Shown here: positions 29,701 through 37,391 of the stretch, one piece after another
Position numbering within the stretch: position 1 is the first letter of the stretch
How the letters are laid out: each line of letters opens with the position of its first letter
Source of the DNA: JANQHS01 sp965227315
GTDB taxonomy: Bacteria > Bacteroidota > Bacteroidia > Cytophagales > CCMP332
NCBI GenBank assembly: GCA_965227315.1
Contig: OZ245737.1
Location: 62,001-126,000 of the forward strand
DNA length: 64,000 bases
Direction of reading: 5' to 3'
Notes under the pieces: generated by a model
Told to the model about the DNA's origin: nothing
What the model saw: only the letters and a program-made list of their open reading frames with translations
Database searches by the model: none
Program-made: the position numbers and the translations under genes

Positions 29701-32288
29701 TTCGGACCTATGTTACCGCAGGTGAAAAAGTTCGGGGCCACATTCATGCTTGCAATACCACAATTATCATAAGAGGCACTGTCAACCATGGCCGGAGTCA
29801 CCACAACATTTCCCCCGGCTCCGATATAAACATTTCCACTTCCCGGAATGACAACCGGCGATATTGTATCGCTGATCGTGATAGTCGATGTAGCCGAATC
29901 CGCATTTCCCGCCGTATCGGTCAGAACAAGCCAAACCGTATTTGCGCCAATGTCAGCGCAATCAAGAGTGTCTTCACTGATGGTCCGGGTAAAAGGACCG
30001 CAGTTATCATTACTTCCATTGTCTATAGAATCGGGAGTGATCAAGACAAAGCCTGTAGAATCGAGATATATTGTGGGATTCTTAACAATGACATTCGGAG
30101 CCGTAGTGTCTTCTACAGTAACGTTAAAAATCCAGGATGCGCTTCGGCCATTGTTGTCTGTGACGCCGATGTTTACTGGCGAATTGGTGCTTATCGAACT
30201 ACCGGGGGCAGGGTTTTGGACTTTCGTAAGCGGAGGACAGAAGTTATCGACGAAAACAGAATCCCTGAAATCCGGAAGGGTAAAATCGCAACTGTTCCCT
30301 AAAGCTACCGTGGTATCAGAAGGACCTCTGATGGGCATTATGAAGAAGCTATCCAGGTCGGTTACCGTGGGTTGGAAAACCGCCGTACCATTCCTGTCCG
30401 TGGTGACGACATTGGAAAAATTTCCTCCCGAAACCGTTCCTTGCGTGGACAGTGTATTGGTTCCAGGATAAATAGCACTATTAAATCCGACCTGGAATGT
30501 GATCAATACAGAATCGCCAGGAGCAATTGTTCCCGCATTGACCTGAACCGTTACATCTCCCACCGTGTTGCCTATTGTTACGGCTCCGCTAGTCGTTTTA
30601 ACGGTACCTACGACAAGAGCACTATTTGCATCAGGTGTGAGATCAAAAACAACTCCGGTAGCATCAGCGGTTCCGGAATTTCTTATCGTAGCCTGATAGG
30701 TGATGGTGTCGAAACATTGCCCAACCTGGAAGGAGGATTCCAGGTTTGCAGAGACATTTACCCCAGCGAAGTAGGTAAAGTAAAACATCACATCATCATA
30801 GTCACGATCACCAATGATATCCTCGACACCTATAAAGTAACTATTGGTATCCCCTTCAACCGGGGATATCAGAAAGCTTGCGGTTTTGGAGTTCTGCGCG
30901 CGGATGATGATGTTTTGGTTGTCAGCGCTAAGGTCAATACCATATCGTCCAAGAAATCTCGCGTTTGCTCCGGCCGCAAAGTCAAACATATCTCCAAGGG
31001 CAAGGTATTGAAGTATCTTCCTATCCTCTCTCCAGTTTTCGTAGAGATCGACCCATGGTTGGTTCGCAGGTAGAAGTGCTACCGGGCTGGATCCGTCGGT
31101 AGGGGAGCTTGCGATCATCGACCAGGTAGTGCCAGCTCCGAAGACCCCGGCAGCAAGAGCATCATGCTCACTGGTGCTTTGAAAATTCGGATACCAGTCG
31201 TTTTGGCCTATCCAACCTCCAAAGTCATCCCCGCTGGTTCTACCATTTCTGTTGGTTGTCGTCATGGGTGGAAGCTGGTTCAGTTCAGGTTTTGAGTAAT
31301 AGGTATTTGTCGAGGAACCTGATGAATTCCAATAGCTTATGACAAAAAATACAATTTCCCTATCCTTATTGATCTGGTTCTCAAACCATCTGTATCTGAA
31401 ATAATCCACACCCTGAGGATCCGTTCCAAATACCTCCGTAGGTATTTTGGGGCTGTTGGGATCATTCGTCCCATAAATATCATAATCGACCTGACCGTCG
31501 GCGGTTCCATATATATCCGAGGTCTCCGGGAAATAGGGAGAATTATTGGTATAATGTGTGTTGACAGCGGTTCCACCATCATCATCGGCAAGCTCGAAGA
31601 TGGTCTTTCCAAGTGTATGTTTCTTAAACGCGGAAGAAAGCCCTGGTGTGCCACTGTATTCCCAATCTCCAAGAAGAGTGGGAAACGCTCCCAGCAGAAC
31701 ATGATTTGCGGAGAAACCGGTGTCGATCACATAAGGCGGGAGGTCATTCGTTGAATACTGAAGTACATCCGGTATACTATCCTGATTATTGTCCACATAA
31801 AGGTAAGCCCCCGGGTGTTCGAACATCCCGTTGTATTTTCCACCTACGATCAGGTTGTTGGGCACGAATTGCCAATAATCCCCCGCTGTGGCTCCGGCAA
31901 TCTCGGCTTTTATGCCATCTCTAAAAAATGACCCTGGCATGGAAAAGATTCCAGCGGGTTGGACATCTGCAACGTCGGGGATACCATCATTGTCATCATC
32001 CGGATCCACCCCATTGCTCAGCCCGTCTCCATCAAGATCTTGCGCGGCTGAGACCTCAAAAAAGTCAGGAATGCCATCTTTGTCTGTATCAATATCAAAA
32101 AAGAAAAAGCCCAGGGTATGACTGGCTCCTGCGCCTTCAGCCTGATAGTCGATGGCAATGGCCTGCTTTTGCTTTGGAACAACTCCCTCTAAGTTGGCAT
32201 TGCTCTGCGCATATGCGACCTGAGTAATTCCCGTGAACAGGAATTGCTTGATCAGGATAAGGGTGAACAACCAACGGTTCTTAGACAT
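23793..32288 (-). CDS. Giant T9SS type B surface protein with 22 tandem 80-residue repeats
   Basis: This protein of about 2831 residues starts at the ATG at 32288, giving a signal peptide that ends near TQVAYAQS; an ATG at 32312 would add eight residues. Residues about 60-112 hold thrombospondin type 3-like Ca-binding motifs (DTDKDGIPDFFE, DLDGDGLSNGVDPDDDNDG). A DUF4114-like domain follows near 450-505 (GDRDYDDVMFYF), then a DUF11-like domain at about 510-605 and a HYR-like module at about 650-725. A tandem array of 22 repeats covers about 727-2485, then another HYR module (ITCPSDQTLNNDLDSCGG) and a PKD-like region. The gliding-motility-associated C-terminal domain (type B sorting signal) closes the protein: ISPNQDGNNDYWRIRGI, VSVFNRWGNVVFET, DGTYYYTIDLG. 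It is probably a SprB-like surface adhesin exported with the downstream PorP-OmpA protein. Confidence 0.93.
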   Translation of the reverse strand: MSKNRWLFTLILIKQFLFTGITQVAYAQSNANLEGVVPKQKQAIAIDYQAEGAGASHTLGFFFFDIDTDKDGIPDFFEVSAAQDLDGDGLSNGVDPDDDNDGIPDVADVQPAGIFSMPGSFFRDGIKAEIAGATAGDYWQFVPNNLIVGGKYNGMFEHPGAYLYVDNNQDSIPDVLQYSTNDLPPYVIDTGFSANHVLLGAFPTLLGDWEYSGTPGLSSAFKKHTLGKTIFELADDDGGTAVNTHYTNNSPYFPETSDIYGTADGQVDYDIYGTNDPNSPKIPTEVFGTDPQGVDYFRYRWFENQINKDREIVFFVISYWNSSGSSTNTYYSKPELNQLPPMTTTNRNGRTSGDDFGGWIGQNDWYPNFQSTSEHDALAAGVFGAGTTWSMIASSPTDGSSPVALLPANQPWVDLYENWREDRKILQYLALGDMFDFAAGANARFLGRYGIDLSADNQNIIIRAQNSKTASFLISPVEGDTNSYFIGVEDIIGDRDYDDVMFYFTYFAGVNVSANLESSFQVGQCFDTITYQATIRNSGTADATGVVFDLTPDANSALVVGTVKTTSGAVTIGNTVGDVTVQVNAGTIAPGDSVLITFQVGFNSAIYPGTNTLSTQGTVSGGNFSNVVTTDRNGTAVFQPTVTDLDSFFIMPIRGPSDTTVALGNSCDFTLPDFRDSVFVDNFCPPLTKVQNPAPGSSISTNSPVNIGVTDNNGRSASWIFNVTVEDTTAPNVIVKNPTIYLDSTGFVLITPDSIDNGSNDNCGPFTRTISEDTLDCADIGANTVWLVLTDTAGNADSATSTITISDTISPVVIPGSGNVYIGAGGNVVVTPAMVDSASYDNCGIASMNVAPNFFTCGNIGPNSITLTVTDVNGNSKSRTFTINVVDSIKPTVSTNNVTAYLNPVGIANVTPVDIDNGSSDNCGILALSLSQSFFNCGDTGTNTVFLTITDINGNVDSASAIVTIVDTVSPNVSTTNVSVPLGTGGTIVVPPSVVNNFSFDNCGIDSLNLTPNTFNCSNVGPNNVVLTVYDVNGNSKSGTAIITIQDTTSPNVITQDITVYLDPAGNATITPAMVDNGTGDPCGIASLSLDVTSFTCADLGANTVLLTATDNNTNSRTRPAIVTVLDTVSPMAAAQNRTVYLDPTGLAALPPSLVNNGSSDACGIDSLALIPDTFFCSNVGPNAVILQAFDASGNVDSDNATITVIDTVDPMVVTQNITVYLDGTGMVTVLPGAVDNGSADACGIAALALAPNSFGCAQLGANNVTLTVTDNNGNSKNGTAIVTVLDTTGATVLTQDITVYLNPAGNVNITASDVNNGTNDACGISGLSLSQTAFDCSHLGPNTVTLTATDNNTNVSSGTAIVTVLDTVSPTAIGQNQTIYLDPAGVAIMDPTLVNNGSSDACGIDSFFLSTDTFFCPDVGPNSVDFFARDSSGNSSASSVTVTVIDSVDPNVITQNINVYLDGTGNATITAAQIDNGSSDACGIASLNVWPNAFNCSNLGPNNVTLTVNDNNGNSKTGSAIVTILDTVGPTVATQNITVYLSAFGTVSIASSDVDNGSGDACGGVTLAVAPNTFNCTNVGPNNVTLTVTDGAGNSRNGTAVVTVLDTVSPNAIAQNLTVYLNPAGNVNITAAMVDNGSNDACGIGSLALSQTSFGCGNLGTNNVTLTVTDNNGNSSDIGAVITVVDTVSPTVVTQNSNVYLDSLGNVTVLPSQVDNGSADACGILSMSVWPNSFNCSDVGPQNVTLTVNDFNGNSNSGPATINVLDTFPPTVITQPVNVPLDANGIAVINASSINNGSWDACGIASITSDPDTFTCTETGPQIVTLFVTDIHGNTGTATETVIIIETVPPIAVAQNINAYLDANGVVGITGIDIDGGSSDNCALGPMIARPDTFFCADIGPNNTWLVVSDLFGSRDSAISVVTVIDTISPTVITKVDTVYLDNAGIGTLLPDDVDDGSFDACGINSRSVSPNTFSCADTGINMVDLTVWDANGNSRTSSTNVLVLDTINPNAVTQPIDVYTDITGSAAIDPWALDNGSWDACGIDTIIVTPSVVNCATLGPVNVTVVVLDVNGNSTLTTETVTVIDTVSPLIFSQNITAYLDASGKVTVPGILLDNGSVDACNIASYDVIPDTFNCSNIGVNNVQFVVTDLSGNSSTGPAQITIFDTISPQVITQNIDLYLDPNGLGVITPASIDNGSIEACGINSSTIDIDSFFCSDIGANTVTLSIEDVNGNSSSNTAIVTVIDTVSPDVQVQNLTIYLDNSGMASILPSQVDNGSSDACGISTYVLSQQNFDCSNTGLNQVTLTVTDVNGNSANRQADITVLDTIDPNPIAQNLTIYLDASGSATISSSMVDNGSSDNCSFQLNLSDSLFDCADIGANNISLIVTDPSGNSASAPAIITVLDTLSPVLSLQDITIFLDQNGTASISQGDIDVGSSDNCSLDPLILSQSVFSCADTGTIVIQVTGNDPSGNTSTENVNILVQDTISPTITCPSDQTLNNDLDSCGGSVSLAIPSTDDNCAVFSFSNDFNGGQDASGYYPVGVTNVIYTILDVNGNQNTCSFSVTVVDDQVPSIADAGNDDAVCRPEVDLSAQTPSSGIGFWTLVSGSGQIQDQLSPSTRVTQLGLGTNLFAWTVTGPCQSSSDTVAVNYTLLSVEAGNDTTVLDGELIQLNARTNVGDDGQYSWSPTLGIDDPNLPDPILTAIQTTTYTVTYTDQTGCANFDSIVVTVSEVATVEPIKGISPNQDGNNDYWRIRGINDYPDNKVSVFNRWGNVVFETTGYDNINTVFDGKANKSGSWGSGELPDGTYYYTIDLGDGSPPLSGYLVLKR
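24834..30110 (-). repeat. Array of 22 coding repeats with an exact 240-bp period
   Basis: Within the giant surface-protein gene, the codon that opens each unit (usually the Asp of DTVSPN) falls at 30110, 29870, 29630 and so on in steps of exactly 240 bases down to 25310, then at 25073 (one unit of 237) and 24833 (240). Twenty-one of the 22 units are therefore exactly 80 codons. The consensus is roughly DTxxPxVxTQNxTVYLDxxG, then a VDNGSxDACGIxSL block, then FxCxxxGxNxVTLTVTDxNGNS. Every unit keeps two Cys, one in the D-A/N-C-G block and one in the FxC block, so one disulphide per unit is likely. The DNA of the units is well diverged, so this is not a recent expansion. Confidence 0.95.
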
Positions 32289-32427
32289 GAAGCCTTTGTG
32301 AGGGGGTTTCAACCTGCAAAAATGGGGTTTCTCTTGAAATATTACGATATATACGAGAAAACCTTTTTTTGGTTGGCCCTATTAGATAATAATTTGACAG
32401 TGACTCCGACCATCAAAAAACGATGAC

Positions 32428-32895
32428 TTAGGCCTCTTCCAGTCTGGGGTTTGTGAGTTCTTGAAACTTACTCAACGCGCTTAGCAGGTTTCCTTCAGCC
32501 ACCTGACTTAAGCCTTGATCCAATTCCCATGCTTTGCCACCAATCGCCATGAGAAAGGCTTTTGGTCTTCTCTTATAGATGAACTCGCATAAATGAAGAA
32601 CTACCTGAGGGGAGATCTGATGGGTGGTGAACGAAAAATCATTCGCCGGAAATACTTCAGACCATCCAAATCCCTCTTCAAGAGTTTCTTCGGAAGAATC
32701 AACAAAAACAATGGTGTCGTAATCCTTGATCAGATCAGCATCTTCGACCTGAAGCTGATACCTGAGAATGGATGGCCCCTTGAACTCACCTTTCTTCTCC
32801 ACTTCTTCGACAAAACTCCATCCCAGACCGTCATCGGATCGACCGGAGTTTCCGATTCCTATCATCAGGGTTCCGGAAGAATTGAGATCAACCAT
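32428..32895 (-). CDS. hoxW: [NiFe]-hydrogenase maturation protease
   Basis: This 155-residue protein has the N-terminal signature of hydrogenase maturation endopeptidases (LMIGIGNSGRSDDGLGW), where the Asp after Arg-Ser helps sense nickel. It also has a central DTIVFVDSS strand with the second acidic ligand, and THQISPQVVLHL supplying the conserved His. The enzyme clips the C-terminal extension of the large subunit after nickel insertion. Its ATG overlaps the HoxH stop (TGATG), so it is translationally coupled to its substrate. It is the last gene of the hydrogenase locus. The subgroup symbol hoxW is by position and partner rather than by detailed phylogeny. Confidence 0.9.
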   Translation of the reverse strand: MVDLNSSGTLMIGIGNSGRSDDGLGWSFVEEVEKKGEFKGPSILRYQLQVEDADLIKDYDTIVFVDSSEETLEEGFGWSEVFPANDFSFTTHQISPQVVLHLCEFIYKRRPKAFLMAIGGKAWELDQGLSQVAEGNLLSALSKFQELTNPRLEEA

Positions 32896-34352
32896 CAGTT
32901 GGAATTCTTAATAAACTCATTAATAATCTGATTGTCAGAGTTGTAAACTTCCAGTTTTAAAGGCATTTTCCCGACTGCATGGGTCGCACAGCTTAAGCAT
33001 GGATCAAAGGCCCTAATCGCGATCTCTACCTGATTTAGCATGCCATCGGTGATCTCCTTTTGTTCATCAAGCACGTTGTTTGCCACCCATCTGACCGCCC
33101 TGTTCATCGCTTCATTGTTATGGGTAGTCGAAACGATCAGGTTGCATTTGGTGATCATGCCCTTTTCATCCACCTGGTAATGGTGGATCAATGTGCCCCT
33201 CGGGGCTTCGATGATGCCGATTCCCTCCGGACGTCGAGTCCCTTCCCTCAGAAGATCTTCACCCAGTATGCTCTCATCATCGAGAAGGTTCTTCATTTCT
33301 TCGGCACAATAGAGCATTTCGATAAGTCTGGCCCAATGCGAGTGCATGGTGGAGTTGTTGGGCTTGTCTCCATTGTAGGCCTTAAACTCCAGAAGTTCCT
33401 TGTTCGCCAAGGGCGTGCTGATGGACTCGCTCACATTGAGTCTTGCCAATGGACCCACCCTGTTCCAGCCTCTTCCTCTTCCGAGGTCCTTGAGATACGG
33501 AAATTTCATATATGACCATTTTTCTACCCCCTCGGTGAAGTATTTGATATAGTCATCATCCGGGACATCATTGAGCGTAATCTTTCCTTTTGCATCAATA
33601 GCCCTAAGGCGTCCGTCATACAATTCCAATGCACCTTTCTCATTGACCAATCCCAAATGCCCGGAAGGGAAATGGGCAAAGCTGTCAAGCCATTGAAAGT
33701 TTTGGTCATGATAGGCTTTGATGAAATCCACCATTTCCTTGGTCCATTTGATCATAGTATCGATAGAAGGAACATCTCCATCTTTCAGGAAGTATTCCCT
33801 TTCTTCAGGAAACAGGGTTTTATGAACTCCTCCGGGAACTGCCGCGATCCCATGGATCTTTTTCCCGGCAATAGCCTTGATGACCTCCTGACCGAATTTA
33901 CGCATCAGGATTCCTTTTTTGGCAAGCTCCTTATTGGTGATAGCCACCTCGACGACATTCCTTTTCTCTCTTGGAGCATCTACACCAAAAAGCAGATCCG
34001 GAGAGGCCAGGTAGAAAAAATGGAGTGCATGGGACTGAAACACCTGCCCGTAATGAAGTAACCTCCTCAGTTTTGTTGCCGTAGGAGACAGATCTTCAGG
34101 GTCCAGTCCAACGATCTGATCGATAGCTTTTGCAGCTGCCAAATGATGACTTACAGGACAGATGCCGCAAAGTCTTTGCACCAACAGCGGAGCTTCCCAA
34201 TAGGGGTGTCCCTGAACAAATCTTTCAAAGCCCCTGAATTCCACAATATGAAAGAAGGCATCTTCTACCTTGCCTTTATCATCCAGATGGACAGTAACCC
34301 TCCCGTGGCCTTCCACCCGTGTTACAGGATCAATTGCAATTTTTTCACCCAT
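32895..34352 (-). CDS. hoxH: [NiFe]-hydrogenase large subunit, group 3d-like
   Basis: This 485-residue protein carries the Ni-Fe site. The N-terminal L1 motif is RLCGICPVSHHLAAAKAID (Cys62, Cys65). The C-terminal L2 motif is DPCLSCATH (Cys452, Cys455, His458), followed by a 27-residue extension that the downstream protease should remove after His458. Other family blocks are IDPVTRVEGHGR at the N-terminus, FPSGHLGLVNEKGALELYDG and APRGTLIHHYQVDEKG. The sequence is of the HoxH type found in bidirectional NAD-linked hydrogenases. It starts two bases after the HoxU-HoxY fusion gene and overlaps the protease gene by one base. Confidence 0.96.
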   Translation of the reverse strand: MGEKIAIDPVTRVEGHGRVTVHLDDKGKVEDAFFHIVEFRGFERFVQGHPYWEAPLLVQRLCGICPVSHHLAAAKAIDQIVGLDPEDLSPTATKLRRLLHYGQVFQSHALHFFYLASPDLLFGVDAPREKRNVVEVAITNKELAKKGILMRKFGQEVIKAIAGKKIHGIAAVPGGVHKTLFPEEREYFLKDGDVPSIDTMIKWTKEMVDFIKAYHDQNFQWLDSFAHFPSGHLGLVNEKGALELYDGRLRAIDAKGKITLNDVPDDDYIKYFTEGVEKWSYMKFPYLKDLGRGRGWNRVGPLARLNVSESISTPLANKELLEFKAYNGDKPNNSTMHSHWARLIEMLYCAEEMKNLLDDESILGEDLLREGTRRPEGIGIIEAPRGTLIHHYQVDEKGMITKCNLIVSTTHNNEAMNRAVRWVANNVLDEQKEITDGMLNQVEIAIRAFDPCLSCATHAVGKMPLKLEVYNSDNQIINEFIKNSN

Positions 34353-34354
34353 GA

Positions 34355-35647
34355 TCAGTCGTATTTAAATTCAGAGTACAGAACAGAATAATCCTCATCG
34401 AACAGAAGGTTTTGAACGACCTTCCATATATGATTTGCATCCGGAGGACATCCGGGAATAAAGTAATCTACCTTGACGATCTCATTGTTCGGATAAACCT
34501 TGTCGAGGATCTTAGGCAACTCCCGGTTATAGGGCACTATGTATTCTCCGGGTTCAGAGGTCATTCCATTGAGATAAGCTTCCTCCAGGCATTCTTCAAG
34601 CGGAATTGTGTTTCTCATTGCAGGTAAGCCGCCCCAGATGGCGCATTCACCAAAGCTGACCAGGATATCACATTTTTTTCTGAACTCCTGAAGGACCTCA
34701 ACGTTTTCAGAGTTGCAACATCCCCCTTCTACCAAACCGATATCGCATTGCTTGGTGAATTCCTTGATATCATTCAGCGGAGACTTATTGAACTCGACCA
34801 CCTCGATGATGTCCAAAAGGCCGAGATCTATGTCGAGCAAGGACATGTGGCAACCAAAGCATCCGGCCAAGGAGATGGTGGCGATGGTTTTCTTTTTCTT
34901 CTTCTTTGAAGCCTTTTTGGAGTCTTTTCCCGAAGGTTCGTAGAAGCCCTTTTGCTCAGAGGCCATATCGAACTTTCGATCACCAAAGGGCAGGGGAGTC
35001 ATGACTGCACCCTTGACCAGTATGGCTCCGGTTGGGCAAATGCTCATTGCATTCAATGCTTGATCATCCGTCAACCTCGCCTCCTGTTCATAATCAATGG
35101 CTACCTCTGTTTGATTTCCCCTGTTGGCAAATGAGAAGACCCTCTTGCCATCATCGGTCAATACCTCCTCCACGCAGCGGTGACATTTGACACAACGATT
35201 ATGCTCAATGACCATTCTCTTGGGGTTAAAATCGATCAGCCGGTCCTTAAATAGATGGGGGAACCTGGATCGTGAAACACCCATTTCATATCCCATATGC
35301 TGGAGATCACAATCCCCGCTTTTTTCGCAACCGGGACAAAAATGGTTGCCTTCGGAGAACATCATCTCTACAATCGCCGACCTGGTATTTCTGAGTTTCT
35401 TGGTCTGCACTTCAACCTTCATCCCGTCCTTGACCTTTTGTGTACAGGCTGGCCCATCATAGCCATCGATATTGCAGGTGCAAACCCTGCATGTTCCCAA
35501 TGGCGGATCTATATGCTCATAATAGCATAGAGAAGGGATGAAGATGCCATTCTCTTCCGCGGCCTTTACCAGATTCTTTCCTTCCTGAGTCTTGATCTTC
35601 TTTCCATCGATGGTGATGGTGATCTCTTTGGAATTCTTTTTTGCCAT
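34355..35647 (-). CDS. hoxU-hoxY: Fused diaphorase subunit HoxU and hydrogenase small subunit HoxY
   Basis: This 430-residue protein joins two normally separate subunits. Residues about 1-215 are HoxU-like: a [2Fe-2S] ferredoxin domain (SLCYYEHIDPPLGTCRVCTC), the His/Cys3 cluster site (HFCPGCEKSGDCDLQ) and a [4Fe-4S] site (CVKCHRC with the later MSICPTGAIL). A linker of about 30 residues contains a run of Lys (KKASKKKKKK). Residues about 255-430 are a complete HoxY: AGCFGCHMSLLDIDLGL, EGGCCNSENVEVLQEF, ECAIWGGLPAMRN and FIPGCPPDANHIW, giving the Cys ligands of the proximal [4Fe-4S] cluster. I start at the ATG at 35647 (MAKKNSKEITITIDGKK), four bases after the HoxF stop. The frame is continuous through the junction. 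Confidence 0.93.
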   Translation of the reverse strand: MAKKNSKEITITIDGKKIKTQEGKNLVKAAEENGIFIPSLCYYEHIDPPLGTCRVCTCNIDGYDGPACTQKVKDGMKVEVQTKKLRNTRSAIVEMMFSEGNHFCPGCEKSGDCDLQHMGYEMGVSRSRFPHLFKDRLIDFNPKRMVIEHNRCVKCHRCVEEVLTDDGKRVFSFANRGNQTEVAIDYEQEARLTDDQALNAMSICPTGAILVKGAVMTPLPFGDRKFDMASEQKGFYEPSGKDSKKASKKKKKKTIATISLAGCFGCHMSLLDIDLGLLDIIEVVEFNKSPLNDIKEFTKQCDIGLVEGGCCNSENVEVLQEFRKKCDILVSFGECAIWGGLPAMRNTIPLEECLEEAYLNGMTSEPGEYIVPYNRELPKILDKVYPNNEIVKVDYFIPGCPPDANHIWKVVQNLLFDEDYSVLYSEFKYD

Positions 35648-35651
35648 GGTC

Positions 35652-37391
35652 TTAGCTTTTGAATTTTTCATATTCCTGAACTGCGGATTCAAGGTCAAAC
35701 TCCTTGTTCAATCCCTCCTTGTGGTGATCCACCAATCCGTCAAAATACTTGGGAAACTTCTCCAGGGCCTGGTTTAAAGAATTGGTGGCAGCCTTTCCAA
35801 GTCCGCATCGGCTGGTCATCTTCATAACCTCGCCCCATTCCCTGATATCATCATAATCGCTGGGATAGGCGAGTCCCTTGCCGATCTTTTCCAGTTTTCG
35901 CAGGATAATGAAGTTCCCGGCCCGGCAGGGTGTGCAGAATCCACATGACTCCTCCTTGAAGAAGTTGGTATAATTCTTCATGATGGTCAGAATGTCCCTT
36001 TTGTCATTGAAGATCATGAAGGAACCACCGCATGGAAGATCATCTTTTTCAATGCTTCTCTTGAACTCCTTGGCCGAGATGCAACTTCCCGATGGCCCGC
36101 TAACCTGGACAAAACTTGGATTTTCCGCCTCGGCTTCTTTCAAAACCTGTGAGACCTTCGTGCCCCAGGCGACTTCGTAGATACCGGGTTTATGGCAGTC
36201 CCCTGAAACACTCAGGAGCTTTGTTCCGGGAGAAGATTCGGTTCCAATATTTAGGAAATGGTCGGATCCAAGCTCTACGACCCTTGCCGCTGCGCAGAAT
36301 GTTTCCACATTGTTCACCACTGTAGGTTTGTTGAGAAATCCTTTTTCAGTGGGAAAAAACTGTTTGGTCCTGGGTTCACCTCTTTTTCCTTCCATTGAAT
36401 TGAGTAGGGCAGTCTCTTCCCCACAGACATAGGCTCCGGCACCCATTTGAATCCTGAGATCAAAATTGAAGCCCTTAAGACCCGAAATATTGGAGCCGAG
36501 CAAGCCCATTTTGTAGAATTGTTTGATGGCCTTCTCCAGTTGTTTCTTCATCCAGAAGTACTCCGCTCTTAGGTAAATGATCCCTTCATTGGAGCCGACA
36601 GCATAACTTGCGACGATCATCCCCTCTAGCAGAAGTGCAGGCATGGAAGTCATCAAAACCCGGTCTTTGAAGGTTCCGGGCTCGCCTTCATCGGCGTTGC
36701 AAACGATGTATTTCTTCTTCTCCTTTTCTGCCGCGCAGGAAGCCCATTTCAAACCGGTAGGGAACAGTGCACCGCCCATACCTCTTAGCTTAGACCTCTT
36801 AACTTCCTCGATCACCGCTTGGGGCTTCATTTGACTCAGAAGAGGTACTATGCTCCCCGGCTTGTAATCCCTAAAGAATATGGCCCCTTCTTTAGGAGGC
36901 TGAAGTCTGATATTATTGGGAATATCATCACATATATCAGCCGGCTTTTTTCCTTTCTTGAGCTGGGAAATGATCTCTTTTACCTTGAGTGTTGTCAGAT
37001 TGATAAAAGGATGGAAATTGATCAGTGCGGCAGGCTCATAATCGCTCAGCCCGATGCAGGCCGTTTCGAAAAGACCAAATTGTCTACCCGGATCAACCGA
37101 ACCGAATGAGGCACCGGTTTCACGCTCAAAGGCTTCCTTGATCCTTTCGAATCCTTTGAATTCCGAGACAATACTGTTGTTCAGGTATATGGTGAATTTT
37201 CCTCCGGGCTGTCTCTTGAAAAAGTGATAAAAGGAGATCACCCCTTCGATTTCCACCTCCGACATCCCGAAGTCCTCAGCACATTGTTTTACATGATTGT
37301 CTTTGATATAGCCATGTTTGGATTGGTGGGCCCATAGGCAATCCAGGAGTTCGACCCTGTCCCGGAATTTACCAGATTTTTCTTTTGCCAT
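35652..37391 (-). CDS. hoxF: NAD-binding diaphorase subunit HoxF with NuoE-like N-terminus
   Basis: This 579-residue protein combines a NuoE-like N-terminal domain (about 1-125, with GVISFYHFFKRQPGGKF) and a NuoF-like domain. The NuoF part has LRGMGGALFPTGLKW (about 202-216) and NADEGEPGTFKDR (232-244) for NADH and FMN, GAGAYVCGEETALLNSMEG, and the [4Fe-4S] site ESCGFCTPCRAGN with the later SRCGLGKAATN. In the NuoE-like part only one of the four usual cluster Cys remains (Cys111), so that [2Fe-2S] centre is almost surely absent, as in other HoxF proteins of the NAD-reducing type. It oxidises or reduces NAD(H) in the cytoplasm. It is the first hox gene after the 132-base gap behind hypE. Confidence 0.95.
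   Translation of the reverse strand: MAKEKSGKFRDRVELLDCLWAHQSKHGYIKDNHVKQCAEDFGMSEVEIEGVISFYHFFKRQPGGKFTIYLNNSIVSEFKGFERIKEAFERETGASFGSVDPGRQFGLFETACIGLSDYEPAALINFHPFINLTTLKVKEIISQLKKGKKPADICDDIPNNIRLQPPKEGAIFFRDYKPGSIVPLLSQMKPQAVIEEVKRSKLRGMGGALFPTGLKWASCAAEKEKKKYIVCNADEGEPGTFKDRVLMTSMPALLLEGMIVASYAVGSNEGIIYLRAEYFWMKKQLEKAIKQFYKMGLLGSNISGLKGFNFDLRIQMGAGAYVCGEETALLNSMEGKRGEPRTKQFFPTEKGFLNKPTVVNNVETFCAAARVVELGSDHFLNIGTESSPGTKLLSVSGDCHKPGIYEVAWGTKVSQVLKEAEAENPSFVQVSGPSGSCISAKEFKRSIEKDDLPCGGSFMIFNDKRDILTIMKNYTNFFKEESCGFCTPCRAGNFIILRKLEKIGKGLAYPSDYDDIREWGEVMKMTSRCGLGKAATNSLNQALEKFPKYFDGLVDHHKEGLNKEFDLESAVQEYEKFKS

Noticed and set aside
24834..30110. Regular 240-bp spacing that could suggest a CRISPR or satellite array
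   Set aside because: It lies inside one open frame, the units are diverged coding repeats, and the conserved parts code for protein motifs.
25033..30471. Many plus-strand open frames opposite the giant surface gene
   Set aside because: They recur once per repeat unit, have repetitive Ser/Pro/Val-rich translations and are antisense images of the repeats.
34885..34966. Frameshift or assembly error joining hoxU and hoxY
   Set aside because: Both domains and the linker are in one frame without overlap remnants, and the HoxU C-terminus and HoxY N-terminus are both complete. The poly-Lys run is still the place to verify.
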